The position numbers and the translations under genes were made by a program. From contig PFEM01000017.1 in NCBI GenBank assembly GCA_002793635.1, positions 2,930-11,484 of the forward strand: a stretch of DNA of 8,555 bases, given 5' to 3'. A model generated the notes under the pieces. The model did not search any database. It saw only the letters and a list, made by a program, of their open reading frames with translations, and had not been told where the DNA came from. This DNA is from Candidatus Shapirobacteria bacterium CG10_big_fil_rev_8_21_14_0_10_48_15 (lineage in GTDB: Bacteria > Patescibacteriota > Microgenomatia > PFEM01). Shown in pieces: positions 1 to 6,250 of the stretch (position 1 is its first letter; each line of letters starts with the position of its first letter).

Positions 1-1279
1 TGGCCGGCAAATCAGGATGCTCGGTTTTAATTTGAGTCAAGACCGACTCGCGCAACCGACTATTGGCTATCAATGAATCCAAGTCACGTTGAATAAGCCG
101 ATAATGGGAAAACATAATTAAAAACAAGACTGGAATAATCAGCAGTTTGCTTTTTAGCCGGGCGAGAAACATTGCCGTAATTAAACTAGAGCCAATTAAT
201 GATAAGTAAAGATGCCGGGGCTCAATCATGGACACGTAGCCAGCCCGACCGGGAATAAAAATTAACGGCAAACCGCTTAGGACCATCAAGCCTGCTGCCA
301 GCCAAAAAATCTTGGCTTGCTTGAAATACCGCCACGCCACCAGCAAAAACAGCAGCAGTAGCAAAAAGCACACTAAATCAAAGGCGATGCTTTCTACCAC
401 AAAGGGATCGGGCACCCCGCGGGTCACTAAATAATGAGGGTAAACTCGCCTGACCAATCCCTGCGACCAGGCAATGATCTGGCGGGCGGCAATAAAACTT
501 TGGGGAATAATGCGGATCGGCAACAGCATTAAGCGAAACAGGTAAGTTAGCCGAGACGGCTGGGTTAAATCAGCCGATTCAGTCAGGGGAGCTGTCGTAT
601 TAAACAGTAACCAAAGACGCAACGCAAAATAAAACAGGGCCAGCAGCAACCACGGCGGCAAAATTTTCTTCCAAGCAAAGTCCTGACGGCGGTTAAAAAC
701 CACCAGCGATAAACAGGGCAGGAAAACAAACAGAAAGGCACTGGTTTCTTTAAAACCCAACGCCAATCCGAAAGCCGCCATCGACAGCCAAGGCCGTTTT
801 TTTAACAGCCCTATCAGCGAGAGCAGCACAAATAAGCTGGCCCCCTGGGTATTGATGGCCGTGGCAACCCAACTTACCGCTTGATGGGCCAAACTATCAG
901 CGGCAAAAATGATTGCGGCAATAAAAGCCCGGCTTTGATCTTTAAAAAGCAGCCAAGCCAGCCAAAAAACTAAAAAGCTGTTGGCAACATGGAGCGCCAT
1001 ACTCGTGACGGCATAGGAGGAGAAACGGAGGTCAAAAACAAGGTATTCGATGACTGAAAACAACGCAGTTAGGGGGGCAAAATGGACCGTGCCGCCGGTA
1101 GGCAAAAAAACACGCCCTAAAATCATTTGCCACAGTGAACCGGACAGGGCTATGGTCTGGCCAAAAGCCGACCACTCATCCTGCTGAAAAAAAGTTCGCG
1201 GCAAAACTCGATAAGTAAAACCAACAACAGCCGCTATCAGGGCCAATAAGAAAAGGGGTTGTTTAACGATTTTTTTCAT
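1..1279 (-). CDS. Polytopic membrane protein, GT-C-type glycosyltransferase (PMT/ArnT-like), 3' end outside window
   Basis: The reading frame is open from an ATG at 1279 to the left edge, giving 426 residues with no stop, so the C-terminus is missing. The protein is strongly hydrophobic with many membrane segments, the first at about residues 9-27. An acidic pair, Asp34-Glu35 in FFQQDEW, follows that first helix; an acidic motif in the first outer loop is typical of GT-C enzymes, which transfer a sugar from a polyprenyl-phosphate donor on the outer face of the membrane. A later EPRHLYLS motif (about residues 353-360) resembles the Arg/Tyr motif near the end of the membrane domain in PMT/TMTC-like proteins. 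The start lies inside the preceding radical SAM gene, a 17-base overlap. An in-frame TAG four codons upstream makes this ATG the first usable one, and no Shine-Dalgarno is present. It could instead be a non-enzymatic polytopic protein of the same fold. Donor and acceptor are unknown. Confidence 0.8.
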   Translation of the reverse strand, partial: MKKIVKQPLFLLALIAAVVGFTYRVLPRTFFQQDEWSAFGQTIALSGSLWQMILGRVFLPTGGTVHFAPLTALFSVIEYLVFDLRFSSYAVTSMALHVANSFLVFWLAWLLFKDQSRAFIAAIIFAADSLAHQAVSWVATAINTQGASLFVLLSLIGLLKKRPWLSMAAFGLALGFKETSAFLFVFLPCLSLVVFNRRQDFAWKKILPPWLLLALFYFALRLWLLFNTTAPLTESADLTQPSRLTYLFRLMLLPIRIIPQSFIAARQIIAWSQGLVRRVYPHYLVTRGVPDPFVVESIAFDLVCFLLLLLFLLVAWRYFKQAKIFWLAAGLMVLSGLPLIFIPGRAGYVSMIEPRHLYLSLIGSSLITAMFLARLKSKLLIIPVLFLIMFSHYRLIQRDLDSLIANSRLRESVLTQIKTEHPDLPA

Positions 1280-2438
1280 CAGGTGATGCTAATTTTAGCA
1301 GTGTTTTCAAGTCATACCGCATGGAGTTGACCACATTGCAAGGATGAGTGCACGCGCAATGCGTGGTTTGCGCCCGCCGCTGATTGGCTTCGGGAGAATT
1401 CCACAGTCGTTCAAAATCAAAGGCAAAATTTTTTAAATTTGCAAACGACGTCGTGTACTCACAGAGGGCCACTTCTCCTGAAGGATAAATTACTCCGTCA
1501 ATTTTGCCAGCCAAACAGGGAAATAATCTTTTTTTCTGTTTCATGATCTGCAAGAGGTAGCCTCGCTTGACTTGATCTATTCTGGCCAACAGCTGGTTTT
1601 GGCCAGTCTGGATTTGAGTGTTGATAAGCCGGTTCACCTGCCGAAGGCGCTCTGGAGACGGCAAGCGAAAACTTTTGTCCGGCGGATTAAAATCGGCGCT
1701 GACAGCCGGATTAAGCGAGTATACCCCCGAATGGCTACCACGAATAAACTGAAATCCCGGAGTAATATTAAACTCGCTTTGCACAAAATGAGCCAATTGA
1801 CCAATTTCCTTATAGTTACGGCTGGAAACAACTGTTTGGATCCCAACTTTAAAATTCGGTCGTTGCTTTTCCAGCTTCTTGAGCCGGCGCACAGTCGTGA
1901 TAACTTTTTCAAAAGCGCCAGGCACTCCCCTGATCAAATCATGATTTTTCCCCAAACCATCCAACGAAACCACCACGTTAAGAAACAGCCCCTTGCAACG
2001 GGTAATTTTTTGAGCCGTTTGATCAATTAATTGCGGCTCAAGCCCATTGGTGGGAATATTGATTTTTTTAGTTTGGTTCAGGTCATAAAAAGCCCGGCAG
2101 ATCGAGGCCAGGTCCTGCCGCAAAAAGGGTTCGCCGCCCGTCAGTAGCACTGTCGACAAGCGATGCTTTAATGAAGCAATGATTTTTTTGATTTCTCCAA
2201 GGGTCAATTCGCTAGCGTTATTAGCCTGCAAATCTTGCCAATAAAAGCAGTGCTTGCATCTGGCGTTACAACGGTTGGTCACAAAAAAGGTTAGAATAAT
2301 CGGCGTTTTTAACCTGTCGATTCGGAAATGATTAACACGGCAGAGCGATGCCAAAAGCAATTTTTGCGCCACTTCGGGCAGGCGGAGGAAAGAAGCGTAT
2401 TGCCTTTCGGTAGCGCGGGTGTAGGGTAAAAGCTTCAT
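1263..2438 (-). CDS. Radical SAM protein with SPASM/twitch-like C-terminal cysteines
   Basis: This 391-residue protein is a radical SAM enzyme. The 4Fe-4S cluster motif is Cys57-x3-Cys61-x2-Cys64 (NRCNARCKHCFYW), followed by TGGEPFLR (100-107), the SAM-binding GGE motif, and NIPTNG (127-132). The C-terminal part holds a second cysteine set: Cys308, Cys326 in YPSGEVALC, then Cys361, Cys363 and Cys367 in CACTHPC. The spacing resembles a shortened SPASM or twitch domain that would hold an auxiliary Fe-S cluster, though fewer cysteines are present than in the full seven-cysteine pattern. About 45 residues precede the barrel. Enzymes of this type act on peptides, sugars or other small substrates; nothing here fixes which, and the glycosyltransferase neighbours point to a glycan or lipid-carrier substrate only by context. 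The ATG overlaps the upstream gene's TGA as ATGA, supporting the start and translational coupling. The 3' end overlaps the next gene by 17 bases. Confidence 0.9.
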   Translation of the reverse strand: MKLLPYTRATERQYASFLRLPEVAQKLLLASLCRVNHFRIDRLKTPIILTFFVTNRCNARCKHCFYWQDLQANNASELTLGEIKKIIASLKHRLSTVLLTGGEPFLRQDLASICRAFYDLNQTKKINIPTNGLEPQLIDQTAQKITRCKGLFLNVVVSLDGLGKNHDLIRGVPGAFEKVITTVRRLKKLEKQRPNFKVGIQTVVSSRNYKEIGQLAHFVQSEFNITPGFQFIRGSHSGVYSLNPAVSADFNPPDKSFRLPSPERLRQVNRLINTQIQTGQNQLLARIDQVKRGYLLQIMKQKKRLFPCLAGKIDGVIYPSGEVALCEYTTSFANLKNFAFDFERLWNSPEANQRRAQTTHCACTHPCNVVNSMRYDLKTLLKLASPDEKNR

Positions 2439-3436
2439 TTTAAATAATTAGGCTTGCTGAAACGCAAGTAGAACGTTTGCGGTAAAAACAGGCCATTCCA
2501 AAGGTAGCCGTAAATAACACTGCCAGCGTAAATTGGCGCAATCAGCAAAAGTTTCTTCAGGATAGAATTGACACGCCTCCCGGCCGGCCGGCCGAATTTG
2601 ACATTAACTGAGGCTAAATCGCTAAGGGCGCGGCCTTTCAGCTGCTGATACTGCCGGAGAAGCGACAGCAAAAGCGCCCCAAAATCCAACAAGGGAAAAA
2701 GAGGAATAGCCAAGATGTTCACATGCAGCAAAACCCGCCTAATTCTATTTTTTTCCTGAAGAAAAAGGTTGCTCCTTCTCTGATGCCGGGAAACATGATG
2801 AATAACCACGGTACTTCTATCGATAAGGTTAGTATACCCCAGTTTATTAAGCTTTAAGCATAAATCAGCGTCTTCTCCCAAATAAAAATAATGCGGGTCA
2901 AACCCTCCCACCGCTACAAGCAGCTTCTTCCTAATCAAAAAATTAGCCGTACTTAAAAACCGGCAACTGATCATTTGCCCCTCACTTGGTTTCAAAAAAG
3001 TCACCACTCCCCGGCCAAAAAGCAGCGGCTGATGAACTTTGATTTTTTTGACGCTGTTTTTGACCAGCAACTCGCCGCCCACTGCCGCCACTGCCGGATA
3101 AGTCTGCAAAATTTTGATCATTGCCGCCAGTGTTTGTGAGCCAACAATCTCCGTATCGCTGTCCAAAAACCAAATCAGTTCTCCCAGGCTTGCCGCAATA
3201 GCCTGGTTTCTGGCCTGAGCGGCCCCTAAGTTGCGCTCGTTGGCAATAACCCTCACTGCCGGGTAACTATCGGCTAACATTTTTTGTGTGCCGTCGGTAC
3301 TCCCGTTATCCACCACAATCACTTCCTTGCTGGGGAAGCGTAAACGCGCCAACGAATTTAAACACTTTTGTAAATCCCGGCGGCGGTTCCAACTGGGGAT
3401 AACCACTGAGACTTTGGGATTTTTCTGCTTTGTCAT
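2435..3436 (-). CDS. Glycosyltransferase family 2 protein (rhamnosyltransferase-like)
   Basis: This is a GT-A-fold, family 2 glycosyltransferase of 333 residues. It carries VVIPSWNR (11-18), the nucleotide-binding VVDNGSTDGT (41-50), the metal-binding Asp92-x-Asp94 (LDSDTE), GGFD (177-180) and the catalytic-base motif GEDADL (187-192), followed by a conserved His pair (213-214). This combination is typical of WbbL/rhamnosyltransferase-like GT2 enzymes, which add a sugar from a nucleotide donor at the cytoplasmic face. Two hydrophobic stretches near 236-262 and 293-318 could anchor it to the membrane. The frame can be extended 12 codons to a TTG at 3472, but ATG 3436 sits in an ATGA overlap with the upstream stop and places the first beta strand at a normal distance from the N-terminus, so I use it. 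The downstream radical SAM gene overlaps its stop in the same way. The specific sugar is not predictable; the GT2 assignment itself is very secure. Confidence 0.92.
   Translation of the reverse strand: MTKQKNPKVSVVIPSWNRRRDLQKCLNSLARLRFPSKEVIVVDNGSTDGTQKMLADSYPAVRVIANERNLGAAQARNQAIAASLGELIWFLDSDTEIVGSQTLAAMIKILQTYPAVAAVGGELLVKNSVKKIKVHQPLLFGRGVVTFLKPSEGQMISCRFLSTANFLIRKKLLVAVGGFDPHYFYLGEDADLCLKLNKLGYTNLIDRSTVVIHHVSRHQRRSNLFLQEKNRIRRVLLHVNILAIPLFPLLDFGALLLSLLRQYQQLKGRALSDLASVNVKFGRPAGRRVNSILKKLLLIAPIYAGSVIYGYLWNGLFLPQTFYLRFSKPNYLK
2581..2594. repeat. 14-base perfect GC palindrome (CCGG tandem)
   Basis: CGGCCGGCCGGCCG equals its own reverse complement and consists of overlapping GGCC/CCGG units in an otherwise AT-rich context. 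It lies within the GT2 gene at 2435-3436, encoding part of a FGRPAGRR stretch. A shorter related palindrome, CCGGCCGG, lies at 5095-5102 within the methyltransferase gene. No function can be assigned. Confidence 0.6.
3433..3436 (-). promoter_or_regulatory. ATGA stop/start overlap deciding the GT2 start
   Basis: TGA of the upstream GT2 (3433-3435) shares two bases with the ATG of the downstream GT2 (3434-3436). The same arrangement occurs at 2435-2438 and 7699-7702. These overlaps are typical of termination-reinitiation coupling and favour ATG 3436 over the upstream TTG at 3472, which would overlap the previous gene by 40 bases. Confidence 0.75.
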
Positions 3437-4449
3437 CGAACCGTTTTTCGCTTTACCGTTTTTAACCGGCAAGGCGCCACTTTTTTAATCCCCAAGAATA
3501 AAACCAGAAATTCATAAATGGTGACATCCGTGACGACCAAAGCGACCACCGGCTCCCATAAACAAGCCCAGTCGCACTGCCGCCAAACGTTGCCTAGCGC
3601 TTTAACTAAAGCCGGGAAAAATAAATTAGCGTAAATCACCCAAAAAATAATCTTGAGTAAGTCTCGGGGACGGGAAAAATTGACCCAAGTATACTCACGC
3701 ACTCCATAGTCATAAAAATAATTTCTCTCAATGTTGCGCATTCTTTTTTTGACCAGTTGCCGCAGGCTGGCAACATGACGGTGGTAGTAACCTGCCTGCG
3801 GCACAAAAGCGAACCGGTGGTAACCCGCTTTGGCGAAAATTTCTAAATTATCCAATTCCATCAGCTTATTTTTTTTCGCAATCGCTGTTTTTAAAGCGAG
3901 CCGACGACGGAAGAGGCAAATGCCCACCGGCGGAATCCTGCCAGACTGAAAATCGCAAACTGAATAGCCTTTTCTTTTTTCCGTAATAATTTTTTCAATT
4001 TCGATAGAAAAAAATTTAAAAATCGGATCACGCTGAAACAGGTCGTAACTTAAAAAGCGGCTTAGTGAATGATCTTTTTTTGCCACCAAATAACGTGTGA
4101 ACGAACCGGTAATTTGAACATCATCTGCTAAAGGGAAGGCCATTTTTTTTAGCCAATCACGGCCGCGGAGCTTATAATCAGCGTCAATATAGCAAAACAA
4201 ATCCCCCCTGGCTTTCTTAAAAGCCAGCATTTTGCTCAACTGGGCGTCCCGAACACGGTTATAAATTATCTTCACCGGATATTTTTTGGCCAGCGCGACT
4301 GTTTGATCAGTGGAATAATTATCAACCACCCAGACCTCAATTTTGTTGCGGGGATAATCTTGACTAAAAATGGCGTCCAAGCACCGGCCAATATTTTTCG
4401 CTTCATTATAGGTGGGAGTCACAATGGAAACGGTCGGCCAGTCTTGCAT
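3433..4449 (-). CDS. Glycosyltransferase family 2 protein with variant catalytic motif
   Basis: This 338-residue protein is a second GT2 enzyme, of a different subtype from its neighbour. SIVTPTYNE (8-16), VVDNYSTDQT (41-50) and Asp89-x-Asp91 (YIDADYK) give a complete donor- and metal-binding half. The acceptor half is unusual: PPVGICLFRR (173-182) aligns with the usual (A/G)xxxxFRR region, but the GGF element is missing and the ED catalytic dyad is replaced by MELDN (197-201). His223 and His225 follow in GYYHRHV. Hydrophobic segments at about 264-281 and 294-321 suggest membrane attachment. The ATG at 4449 starts 4 bases after the methyltransferase stop. An in-frame TTG at 4461 would add four residues and has a GAGG ten bases upstream, so it remains a possible start. 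The 3' end overlaps the next GT2 as ATGA. The substrate is unknown. Confidence 0.9.
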   Translation of the reverse strand: MQDWPTVSIVTPTYNEAKNIGRCLDAIFSQDYPRNKIEVWVVDNYSTDQTVALAKKYPVKIIYNRVRDAQLSKMLAFKKARGDLFCYIDADYKLRGRDWLKKMAFPLADDVQITGSFTRYLVAKKDHSLSRFLSYDLFQRDPIFKFFSIEIEKIITEKRKGYSVCDFQSGRIPPVGICLFRRRLALKTAIAKKNKLMELDNLEIFAKAGYHRFAFVPQAGYYHRHVASLRQLVKKRMRNIERNYFYDYGVREYTWVNFSRPRDLLKIIFWVIYANLFFPALVKALGNVWRQCDWACLWEPVVALVVTDVTIYEFLVLFLGIKKVAPCRLKTVKRKTVR

Positions 4450-4453
4450 TTTT

Positions 4454-5233
4454 TTAGCCAATTTTTTTCAGCCTCATTAAAAAATGATCATGGCGATACG
4501 GAGGAGGGAAAACGGCCCCGACCCGATCCGCCGCTTGGCGAAGACATTTCAGCATGGGCCACCCCAGAGGGCTTCTTGAGGCTAAAAAGTTAGTGTAGGG
4601 AACAAACTTTAAAGCCACTAACTGAAAATCAGGCTGCAGCGATTTTAATAAGTTAAAAGGATTTAAAGCGCGCTCGTTAACCGTAACCACTTGGCCAAAA
4701 TATTTTATCTTGCTCAAAAAATGATTCTGCTGCAAAAAATGAGGGAGGCAAAAACTTAAAAAAGTATAGGGATGAAGATTATTCGGTTCAAATAAAATTA
4801 ACGTGCCGTTTTTTTTTAAAAGCCGCTTAATCTCATCAAGGGGCCTTTGCAAAGACGAATAGTAAAAATGATGAAGAAAATCAATGGCCACTATCAAATC
4901 AAAGCTGGCCCCGGCTAAACCTGTTCGGGTGGCATCCCGAACGATAAAATTGATTTTAACCTGATCAGCAACCGCCCTTGCTTTTGCCTGCTTAATCGCT
5001 GACCGGGAAAGGTCTATTCCCGTTACCGTAAAGCCCATTTGGGCAAAATTAACGCTGTGAATACCCCGGCCGCAACCAACTTCTAACAAATTAACCGGCC
5101 GGCCCTTAACCGGTTTAATCCCCATCTGCTTGTAAATTTTTAAAAAGTCTTGCAAATCTAAAAGGCTGCCCTGCACTTTTTTGGCAATCAGACCGGCATG
5201 CCGTTTCTCTTCAACAATAATTTGGCCAGCCAT
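4454..5233 (-). CDS. Class I SAM-dependent methyltransferase (UbiG/Methyltransf_11-like)
   Basis: This 259-residue protein has a Rossmann-fold methyltransferase core. Motif I is LLEVGCGRGIHS (49-60), the glycine-rich S-adenosylmethionine-binding loop. The acidic residue after strand beta-2 is Asp74 in TGIDLS. A further acidic contact is Asp100 in VRDATR, and the post-motif is FDLIVAIDFLHHF (111-123). The remaining C-terminal third (from about 150) is less conserved and probably shapes the acceptor site. Such enzymes in glycan clusters often O- or N-methylate a sugar or cap a chain, but acceptors vary too widely in this superfamily to name one here. It lies 5 bases after the upstream GT2 stop, and the sequence before ATG 5233 is A-rich with no Shine-Dalgarno. 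A run of nine A on the coding strand falls within codons 139-142. The methyltransferase assignment is secure; the reaction is not. Confidence 0.9.
   Translation of the reverse strand: MAGQIIVEEKRHAGLIAKKVQGSLLDLQDFLKIYKQMGIKPVKGRPVNLLEVGCGRGIHSVNFAQMGFTVTGIDLSRSAIKQAKARAVADQVKINFIVRDATRTGLAGASFDLIVAIDFLHHFYYSSLQRPLDEIKRLLKKNGTLILFEPNNLHPYTFLSFCLPHFLQQNHFLSKIKYFGQVVTVNERALNPFNLLKSLQPDFQLVALKFVPYTNFLASRSPLGWPMLKCLRQAADRVGAVFPPPYRHDHFLMRLKKIG
4459..4475 (-). promoter_or_regulatory. GAGG plus TTG: possible alternative start for the GT2 at 3433-4449
   Basis: GAGG on the minus strand (4472-4475) lies 10 bases before an in-frame TTG (4459-4461), inside the end of the methyltransferase gene. It is the only Shine-Dalgarno-like element near any start in the window. 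Because no other start uses one, and GAGG here encodes part of the methyltransferase's MRLKKIG tail, it may be chance. Confidence 0.25.
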
Positions 5234-5238
5234 TTTAA

Positions 5239-6243
5239 TTATTTTTTTTCAATCAGCTTAATAAACGCAAACAAAAAACCGCTACCATGAAGAGCATGCT
5301 GAAGAAAAATTAAAAAAGGTACTGAAAAAAAATAAAGCGGATGACGATAAGTCAAAGCGGAGGAGAAACCAGCTGAAAAAATAAGCAAAAGATAAATCAT
5401 TAATAACCCGACAAAAAGCTTCCAAAAAATGGAAAAAAAGAATCCCAGCAGCAGCAGGCACGCCGCCACCAAAATCATGATTGCCGGCAGAAAATAAATT
5501 AATTCCGCGTACTGGCGATGCCGCCGGACAATTTCCACCCTGGCCATCCCTCTTTTAAAAGCAAAAGGGATAAACCTTTTAATGCTATTGCGCGGCCGGT
5601 GCCAAACAAAGGCTTCGCGAACCAAAACTATTTTAAAACCGGCTTTTTCAATCCGATGATTGAAGTCCGTTTCTTCACCCGGAGCCAGGCTTTCATCAAA
5701 ATAACCAATCTTTTTAACCAAGCTGCGACGAAAGGCCATGTTGCACCCCACCGGATAGAAGTTGCCTAACTTCACTTTTAAAAAGCGGCCGTGAATCCCC
5801 CCTGAACCAATAAAGCTGGAAAAGGCAAAATCAATGCTTTTGGCCAAAATACTTTCTTTTTTGATCGCCCGATCCGGACCTCCAACCGAGCCTATTCGGG
5901 GATCAGCAAAGGGAGCCGTCAACTTCTGGAGCCATTTCGACTCAAAAAGGCAGTCATCATCCGTAGAAACAATAATCTGGCCGCGAGATTTTTTAATAGC
6001 CGCGTTTTTGGCGGCCGAAATGCCTCCGCGGGCTTTTTTGACAAAAACAAAGTGATAATTTAACTTTTTTTTGATCGTGGTCACCATCTTATCGGTCCCA
6101 TCGGTAGACCCATCAGAAACCAGCACTAACTCTAAACGATCACGAGGGTAAGCAACTTTATTGAAAGACAAAAGGGCCTCTGCCAGCACCTGCTTTCTGT
6201 TCAACGTCGGAATAATAACGGAAATAAAGGGTTGCTTTTTCAT
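5239..6243 (-). CDS. Glycosyltransferase family 2 protein with C-terminal membrane segments
   Basis: This 334-residue protein is a third GT2 enzyme. Its N-terminal GT-A domain has VIIPTLNR (9-16), VSDGSTDGT (42-50), the metal-binding TDDDC (94-98), PVGCNMAFRR (164-173) and a catalytic motif GEETDF (189-194), an EE variant of the usual ED, followed by His215 in VWHRPR. After residue 245 the protein is largely hydrophobic, with likely membrane segments at about 246-269, 272-292 and 302-331. This layout is common in exopolysaccharide and lipid-linked-glycan GT2 enzymes that work at the inner face of the cytoplasmic membrane. The frame also has a GTG one codon upstream (6246), but the adjacent ATG at 6243 is preferred; it starts 7 bases after the radical SAM stop. 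No Shine-Dalgarno precedes either codon. Sugar donor and acceptor cannot be deduced. Confidence 0.92.
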   Translation of the reverse strand: MKKQPFISVIIPTLNRKQVLAEALLSFNKVAYPRDRLELVLVSDGSTDGTDKMVTTIKKKLNYHFVFVKKARGGISAAKNAAIKKSRGQIIVSTDDDCLFESKWLQKLTAPFADPRIGSVGGPDRAIKKESILAKSIDFAFSSFIGSGGIHGRFLKVKLGNFYPVGCNMAFRRSLVKKIGYFDESLAPGEETDFNHRIEKAGFKIVLVREAFVWHRPRNSIKRFIPFAFKRGMARVEIVRRHRQYAELIYFLPAIMILVAACLLLLGFFFSIFWKLFVGLLMIYLLLIFSAGFSSALTYRHPLYFFSVPFLIFLQHALHGSGFLFAFIKLIEKK

Positions 6244-6250
6244 CACTTCG

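Noticed and set aside
1287..1300. Inverted repeat TGCTAA-TT-TTAGCA just upstream of the GT-C gene start
   Set aside because: The arms are 5-6 bases and AT-rich, with no U-tract or GC stem, inside the end of the radical SAM gene; too weak to call a terminator or regulatory hairpin.
1634..1912. 92-codon second minus-strand frame
   Set aside because: It sits inside the radical SAM gene in another frame, with composition explained by the real coding frame.
1572..2030. 152-codon open frame on the plus strand
   Set aside because: It lies wholly antisense to the radical SAM gene with clear family motifs, has no recognisable domain and no upstream signal; it is a shadow frame.
4451..4468. T-rich runs at gene junctions (also near 5236-5250 and 1270-1276) as possible terminators
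   Set aside because: The T runs are on the plus strand, so the minus-strand transcript carries A runs; with no GC-rich stem they are lysine codons and A-rich leaders, not terminators.
4303..4593. 96-codon plus-strand frame across the GT2/methyltransferase junction
   Set aside because: It is antisense to two well-supported genes and has no family resemblance.
5518..5769. 83-codon plus-strand frame
   Set aside because: It is antisense to the GT2 at 5239-6243, covering its conserved GEETDF region; no independent evidence.
2435..6243. Possible recent duplication of the three GT2 genes
   Set aside because: Outside the shared family motifs the three proteins differ in catalytic motif, C-terminal membrane layout and sequence, so they look like distinct subfamilies and not recent copies.
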